51,361 bases of DNA from Welwitschia mirabilis (lineage: Eukaryota > Gnetophyta > Gnetopsida > Welwitschiales). The stretch is taken from NCBI GenBank assembly GCA_051453625.1, contig JBOZIK010000001.1, positions 261,379,353-261,430,713 on the forward strand. The letters are read 5' to 3'. The translations under genes were made by a program, and so were the position numbers. Shown one piece after another: positions 45,951-51,361 of the stretch. Positions within the stretch are counted from its first letter, which is position 1. Each line of letters begins with the position of its first letter. Under the pieces are notes generated by a model, which saw only the letters and a list, made by a program, of their open reading frames with translations, did no database searches and had not been told where the DNA came from.

Positions 45951-47690
45951 TGATAATGTGTATGCATATTATAGAAACAGAGATAATGGACTGGTGTGAT
46001 AGATTTAAGTAGTGCTAATCTTAAAAGAGTGATGCATTTAAGTTCATTAGTGTAATTCATAAGGGAAAAAGAATAAGAGTAGATATTCCCTTTTTTTAGA
46101 TGATCTAAAACATAGCTACAAGAAAACATAGTGAGTGTGCTACTATGCTTCTATAAGATAAAGTTCATGAATTTATTTAATAAACATGAAACACAAATCC
46201 AAATAGCTCATCATATATATGTAATAAGAAGGCTTAAAACATGATCCTTTCAAAAAATTATGCTCAAAATCATAGAATAAAGCAAGACATCCCGAATTTC
46301 ATTAAAAATAAAGTATGAGTATCATCATGTCTATCATGGAGAAAATAGACAAGGGACAATAATGATCAAATATCCTGCTTAGGAAGAAAAGATAAATCAA
46401 AAAAATTTAGAAAATAGGCAAACACATGGAAAATGGTAGAAAAACAGAAATAAGATAGAAAGTGAAGAAATTGCCTAAAAAACATGCTCATGGTAAATAG
46501 GAATGCATAAACAAAAGTGTAAAAATAGAAGAAAATGCATTAAGTAGAAAGAAACAATGCTCATAAACTCTACAAATGTGCCCAAACCCATGGAAAAAGA
46601 AGAACTAGAACTCATCGGTTGAGGGAAACTTATCAAGAAGAGAACGATAAAGTTCTGTATAAACTAATGAAAACCATCAATAAAAAACTAGAAAATGATT
46701 AGATCCATAATAGTAAGCTTAAAAAGTATGGAAGATGACTTTGAAAAATCAAAGAAATTTTTTTTAAAAAAATGGAAACTAGAAACATAAAGAATATTGC
46801 TTATTTTCCCTAAATTTTAACCTAATAAATTCCCTTAGAAACAATCATAAATCACTTGATAAAATATTTAGGATAATATGTAGAAACTATAAAGTACCAC
46901 TCAATTAGGTAATAATTATAATGATGTCAAGTATGTTTAATGTTATCAAACAATGAATGATAATATAAAAAGCTGTTTAAAATAGGAGCTTACAAGCTAC
47001 CATATCAAAACAACACTAGAATCTAAAAGGTAGAGTGATCATGTGGAAGTTGTAGAAATAAATAAATAAAAATGAGTCTAAAAAATAAGCAATGCCTCTA
47101 ATGATACCAAGGATACCATTGACTTTATAGTCTCAAAATGCAAGTTATTCTACCGTGATGAGGGGAGTACAACTACTATTAGAGGAGTAAGTACCCACAC
47201 AACATGGCCAACTGACCCCTCCAGTGGAGTTCCCATAGCTATCATATCATACTACCAAATGCCCTTTTAGGGAATATTTGCCCTGTGCACTTGTGGTAGG
47301 ACATCATGGTGACCATGTTTTTGACATATAACATGAAAGAGCATGGTATCCATTTCTTTTTTGCTTTTTTTAAAATCTTGGATAACATTCCATATAATCA
47401 AGTTCTTGTAAGGATAAAAGAGAGGTAATGAGATTAGTAACAAATTAAGAACATGTAAAAACAACTAATTGCTTATATCATTAAAAAAGAATAAAAGAAC
47501 CAAGACATCATTCTTCAAAATAAAGTTCATAGACATATGAATGTCTGAATATTGGATGAAGCCAATCTTATCATCTAAATGCCCAAGTAAAATATTACTA
47601 ATCACAAAAACTTTGTAAGTAAATACATATGTCAAGTTAAAAATATTCAAGTGATATCATAATATTTACCTAAGGGATGAATTAAGACAG
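45950..47690 (-). other. Non-coding 3' internal stretch of element B
   Basis: It lies between the end of integrase and the 3' LTR. A slightly less AT-rich island at 47150-47340 contains CCCCTCCAGTGGAGTTCCC, but the short frames on either strand match no known family. I find no clear counterpart of accessory ORF X here. Confidence 0.45.
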
Positions 47691-48870
47691 AATTTAGACA
47701 ATGGTAAAAGGAATATCCTCTTCGTTAAGAGGGGCTTTAGAAATAAGTACTTCTATCATGTTCAAGGTTTCATCAGAAGATGACTTATAAAGTCTTAAGC
47801 TTTGTTTATTAACTTTTTAAGTTTATTTAGTGTTTAAATTGGAGATTTTAACTGAGCCATTTGAATGTAAGTTTTTTATAAGATAAGGACCTAATCATTT
47901 ACAAGTTAACTTGTTGTGCAAAATATGTACTTGAGTGTTATATAGAAGCACAAGTTGATCAAGTTTAAACTACTTATAAGTAATCTTTTTATCATGTCTG
48001 AACTTGATTTGATATTTATGAATGAGTTGACGATGCAAAGCATGAGTTCAATTTTCATCTAAATGATCATGTTGGGATAATCACATTTTAAGGTTTTCAT
48101 TTAAGTCTATAAGATTAAGTTAATAAATAAACATTAACTAGCAAAACACAAACTTTTCCATACACAAGATCATATGGTGAGAAACCTAAAGAGTTATAAC
48201 AAGTAGTATGGTAAGCCTGATGAACATCATTAAGTTTATAGGATCATGTTTTCTTATTTATAGATACTAATTTTTATAGCATCTTTTTAATTTCTCGATT
48301 TGCATTTTTGGCTTGGCCATTAGTTTGATGATGATAGACACATGCAATTCTATGTTCANNNNNNNNNNGTTCAAAACCAATGGATAAAAGAAGTTTTTGA
48401 AAAATGTAGTTAATAAAATGAGTTCCCTAATCATTAATAATGATTTGTGTAAAACCGAAACATTAAAAGATATGAGTTCGAATAAAGTTGAAAATGGTTT
48501 AGGCATCATTTTTAGTAGTAGAAACAACCTCTTCCCACTTAGTAACATAATCAAAAGTGATAAGGATATATATTTTATCATGAGAAGGTGGTGAAATAGG
48601 ACCTATAAAGTCAATTCCCTATTAATTAAAAGGTTCACATTCAAGTATATATTTAAGGGGCATATCATCAGAACAAGTTAGGATATCATAACATTGACAT
48701 GTCTTGCACCTTTTAGCAAAGTCATATGAATTATTAAAAAGATAGAAAAATAAAAACTAGAGTGAAGAATTTTTATGATGGTATTTTAACCACTAAAGTA
48801 TCCCTCACATATCCCACCATGGTAAATTTTAAGGATTTCTAAGCTTTTCCTCTGAGGTACACACTTACAT
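47690..48870 (-). pseudogene. Element B integrase
   Basis: Domains in minus-strand order. The zinc-binding N-terminus (48660-48870) contains YHGGICEGYF, where the second His of the HHCC finger appears as Tyr, then CKTCQCYDI. The core has GIDFIGPISPPSH with the first catalytic Asp (about 48585-48625), DYVTKWEEVV, IINDxGTHFIN with the second Asp (about 48430-48445; x is a stop), and YHHQTNGQAKNANREIKKM (about 48275-48330). In the last motif the third catalytic Glu is Lys. Then comes FSPYDLVYGKVCVL, matching the Athila G-K-A-C-H-L-P-V-E block. The C-terminal domain ends near 47690 with SSDETLNMIEVL and APLNEEDIPFTIV. Integrase would insert the cDNA. Stops and the 10-N gap at 48359-48368 break the frame. 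Confidence 0.85.
48359..48368. other. Assembly gap (10 N) inside integrase of B
   Basis: The same five bases, GTTCA, sit on both sides of the gap, so it may be an unmerged overlap between contigs with no missing sequence. Confidence 0.7.
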
Positions 48871-49119
48871 ATGATTTGATCTTTGTAACATTTATAAATA
48901 TGGGGTTCATTCCACTTATAGTCCCTAATCCTAAGAAGAAAATATTTATGTTGGTTATGATTTCAATGATGAGGAGTTTTTATAATAATAAGATAGTTCA
49001 TAATATTAGCGTACCAAGGAGTAAGATAAGTAGAAGAGATACCATAAAGTTGTTGAATTGTAAAGAGTTATTCATTTGGAAAAAAGTCATTTATGGGATG
49101 TTCATAGTGAGAGTAAGAA

Positions 49120-49690
49120 AGTCAAGACAGATGATCAACCACACTATTATGTTTTCTAGATTTATCAGTGATGGTAAGATTAAAATCTTGCATGAGAAAA
49201 ATACACCTAATAAGTTTGGAACTAGAGTCTTTTTTAGTCATAAGAAAACAAATGACTATATGATCTATGTAAACATTAATGTAAAAGCTAAGAAGATAAT
49301 GTGAAAGATGATTTAGGTAAAAGATCATGGCAATTTTTTTTTCTTGGTAGTAGTATAGTTGGATTGAATTGGGGATAAAGTTTTACTAAGATAAGATATA
49401 ACTTTAAAAACATTTTCATACTTTTAGCCAAGAATCCCCCCAACAACAATGTTACTTGCATTACACATAAGTTCAAAATCTTTACTCCAATTAAGACCTG
49501 TGATATTAGGTTTAGAAGAAATATTTTTATAGGGTTTCAAATGCAAGTTGGCATGAACCATCCTAATTGAATTTATTATCTTTTTCAAGTAAGGAATAGA
49601 GAGGTTTACAAATTCTAGCGTAATCATGAATAAAGTGTTGATAAAAACTAGCATAACCAAGGAAAGATATAACTTGTTTAACATTAGTTA
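49120..49690 (-). pseudogene. Element B RNase H
   Basis: The minus strand reads NWSKDFELMCNASNIVVGG at about 49435-49492, the start of Gypsy RNase H, where the usual D-A-S carries the first catalytic Asp; here it is Asn. The distal end (49122-49328) reads IRCIFLMQDFNLTITDKSR followed by NSVVDHLS, equivalent to the conserved A-D-H-L-S of plant Gypsy RNase H. RNase H would degrade the RNA strand during cDNA synthesis. A frameshift separates the two halves. Recognition is firm; activity is very unlikely. Confidence 0.85.
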
Positions 49691-50400
49691 AAGGACTAAG
49701 GTCTTTAAGGATATCAACTTTTTAGGGGTTCATCCTAATCCCTTCTTTTAAAATTTAATGACCTAAGATAATTTCATGTTTGAGAAGAAGAAAATTTTTT
49801 TCCCAACTCAAATGTAAGCCACTCTCAATACATTGATCTAGGACTTTTTTAAATCTCTCTATAGTTTGTTCAAAAGTATCACCAAAGATGGAGAAGTCAT
49901 CCATATAGATTTCAATAAAATCTTCTATCATGTCAGAAAAATCCCCTCTCGTAGCTTGTTAAAAGGTTCTAGGGGCATTAGAAAGTCTAAAGTACATTTG
50001 CCTAAAAGCAAAGGTTCCAAAGGGTGAGATAAAAGTGGTTTTATCCTAGTCTTCACTTACTACACAAATTTGATTATAACCACTATACCCATCAAGAAAA
50101 TAGTATTAGGCATGACCTTGGATTCTATCTAGTACTTAATCAAGAAAAGGTAGAGGGTAATAATCCTTTCTAGTGGCCTCATTAAGTTTTTGAAAATTAA
50201 TGCATATTCTCCATTCTCCTAACTTCTTTGGAACTACTATTAAAGGACTAATCCACTCGTTATTAGATATGACATATATGATTATGGCACCATAACTTTA
50301 ATGATTTCATCTTTAATGATTTGTTTAAGGGCCAGATTTATTCTTCTTTAGGGATGCCTAATATGTTTAGCATTATCTTCAAGCTAAATCTTGTATTAGA
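49690..50400 (-). pseudogene. Element B reverse transcriptase, catalytic motifs retained
   Basis: On the minus strand GEWRICINF lies at 50193-50219, FLDGYSGYNQ at 50070-50099 with the first catalytic Asp, and MDDFSIFG at 49881-49904 with the Asp pair. Order and spacing fit Ty3/Gypsy RT. In-frame stops between these blocks (for example near 49960 and 50130) prevent full translation. The equivalent motifs in element A have lost an Asp and a Trp, so B is the younger or better preserved copy. A neighbouring Pol segment continues into RNase H. Confidence 0.88.
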
Positions 50401-50899
50401 CTATGTAAAGAGGAATGACATCTAAGTCTTTATGTATCCAAGAAAAGCCATTTTATTTAGAAGTTAAGAGTAATACTAAGTTTGATTCTTATTGAGGAGT
50501 AAGAATTTCACTAATTATTAGGGATTTTGTTTGATTTTTAGCTAGAAAAATATATTTTAAACCTTAGAATAACTTTTTAAGTTTAAGGCTGATATTCTAA
50601 GTTGTCATTTTTTCTATTGTAGGGATGACAGACGTGGGAAGATACTCTATAAATTTTTTTTCTACTAACTAAAAATATTGAGTTTCTTCCTAGTCAGTGT
50701 GTTTTTCATTCTCAAACTCAAGACAATGTGTTTTAGTGGAATTATCATATAAATTTGGCTTATGTAGCATGACCAATCTCTCCTTAATGGGTCGATGTTA
50801 TAAAAACAAGGTTGGTTTCAGTTCATCTTCAAGGTTAAACTTAGTTGCTATGTCCTTTTTAGCAGTATCAAAAACCCTAATGGTAAATTATCTATTGTC

Positions 50900-51250
50900 A
50901 AAATAACATCCCATCCTCCTGGATCATGTGTCAATGATACAATATGTAGTTGCATAAAAGGATCTTTTTAAAATGAGTGGATACTCTCCATCATGTTCTA
51001 TCTCAATGATAACAACGTCTATGGGGTTAAAATATTTTTTAATTTAGATAACTAAGTCCTTTATAATTCCTAATGGTTTTTTAATTAAGGTATTAGCCAA
51101 TTCCAATATAATTTGTATAGGTTCTATTCTATTTTTCAACCTAAGCCTCTTACATATGTGGAAAGGCATGATGTTTACACTTACTCTTATGTCAATTAAA
51201 GATTTTTAAATTCTTTCGTTTACATCTAAGGTAAGACTCATAGTTCTAGC
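50900..51250 (-). pseudogene. Element B aspartic protease
   Basis: The minus strand reads SLIDIRVSVNIMPF at 51161-51205, aligned with the D-L-G-A-S-I-N-L-M-P active-site block of Athila-type proteases; Asp and Ser remain, but Leu-Gly-Ala is Ile-Arg-Val. It continues ELANTLIKKPLGIIKDLVI, a stop, then IKKYFNPIDVVIIEIEHDG and YPLILKRSF. The order matches the element A protease at 40399-40760. Loss of the Gly of the active-site turn suggests inactivity. Confidence 0.82.
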
Positions 51251-51361
51251 TCTAAGATCTTTGAATTTAGGACACTTTTACATGACTAAGTTAGAAAGAG
51301 ATTAAGCAAGAAAAACTTTTTTAGGAATGATACATTTTTACTTTCTTCTTACTAAGTCCTT

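Larger units (their letters stand above)
44429..51361 (-). mobile_element. Element B: Athila-like Ty3/Gypsy retrotransposon, cut by the right window edge
   Basis: The minus strand carries, right to left, protease (50900-51250), RT (49690-50400), RNase H (49120-49690), integrase (47690-48870), an untranslated stretch and a probable 3' LTR. It is the same family as element A but has no nested insertion and keeps more motifs. Gag and the 5' LTR must lie beyond 51361. Frames contain stops and shifts, so it is not autonomous. Confidence 0.8.

Noticed and set aside
48876-49304. 142-codon plus-strand frame, the longest without N
   Set aside because: It is the antisense shadow of the RNase H and integrase N-terminus of element B, which are recognisable on the minus strand.

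Overview
This is nuclear DNA of a flowering plant, probably a eudicot; I cannot name the species. The evidence is the strong AT richness, the absence of any intact long reading frame, and several decayed LTR retrotransposons of plant-specific Ty3/Gypsy lineages. I find no functional host gene, no rRNA or tRNA gene and no CRISPR array. Nearly all recognisable content is retrotransposon sequence, much of it aged by G->A and C->T changes that turn Trp codons into stops and Cys codons into Tyr. Six N gaps interrupt the sequence.

Layout. 1-2100: a tandemly duplicated repeat of about 0.7 kb, then a cluster of degenerate TCTAGTCGACCCC-like motifs. 2100-8630: AT-rich DNA without recognisable genes, holding a short 29-bp tandem repeat and, at 5200-5775, a less AT-rich stretch with many ACGT-core boxes that looks like an orphan plant promoter. 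8630 to the right end: one minus-strand Athila-like family, present as four LTR copies (8630-10354, 11719-13483, 43126-44294, about 44429-45950) with three internal regions between or beside them. These are a short remnant X1, the nearly complete but heavily interrupted element A (11719-44294), and element B (about 44429 to beyond the window).

Element A has been split by three later arrivals, each with a matching 5-bp target-site duplication (TSD). A 3.85-kb solo LTR (F, 14813-18663, TSD CTCTA) sits in an accessory ORF. A 9.2-kb gag-only element with 3.7-4.0 kb LTRs (C, 22298-31540, TSD ATACT) sits in the integrase region. A 6.6-kb plus-strand element with 1.35-kb LTRs and a tRNA-Asp-type primer site (D, 32727-39317, TSD ACAAT) sits in the reverse transcriptase. 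With the insertions set aside, A reads on the minus strand as 5' LTR, primer site, gag, protease, RT, RNase H, integrase, accessory ORF, 3' LTR.

Element B shows the same order from protease to integrase, and its protein motifs are better preserved than those of A. It was used as the uninterrupted reference that located the insertion points in A. No element here can encode a full set of working proteins. C lacks pol. A has lost RT and protease catalytic residues. B and A both have Lys where integrase needs its third acidic residue. The window gives a clear record of nested and tandem retrotransposon insertion; I see no sign of a new defence or metabolic system.
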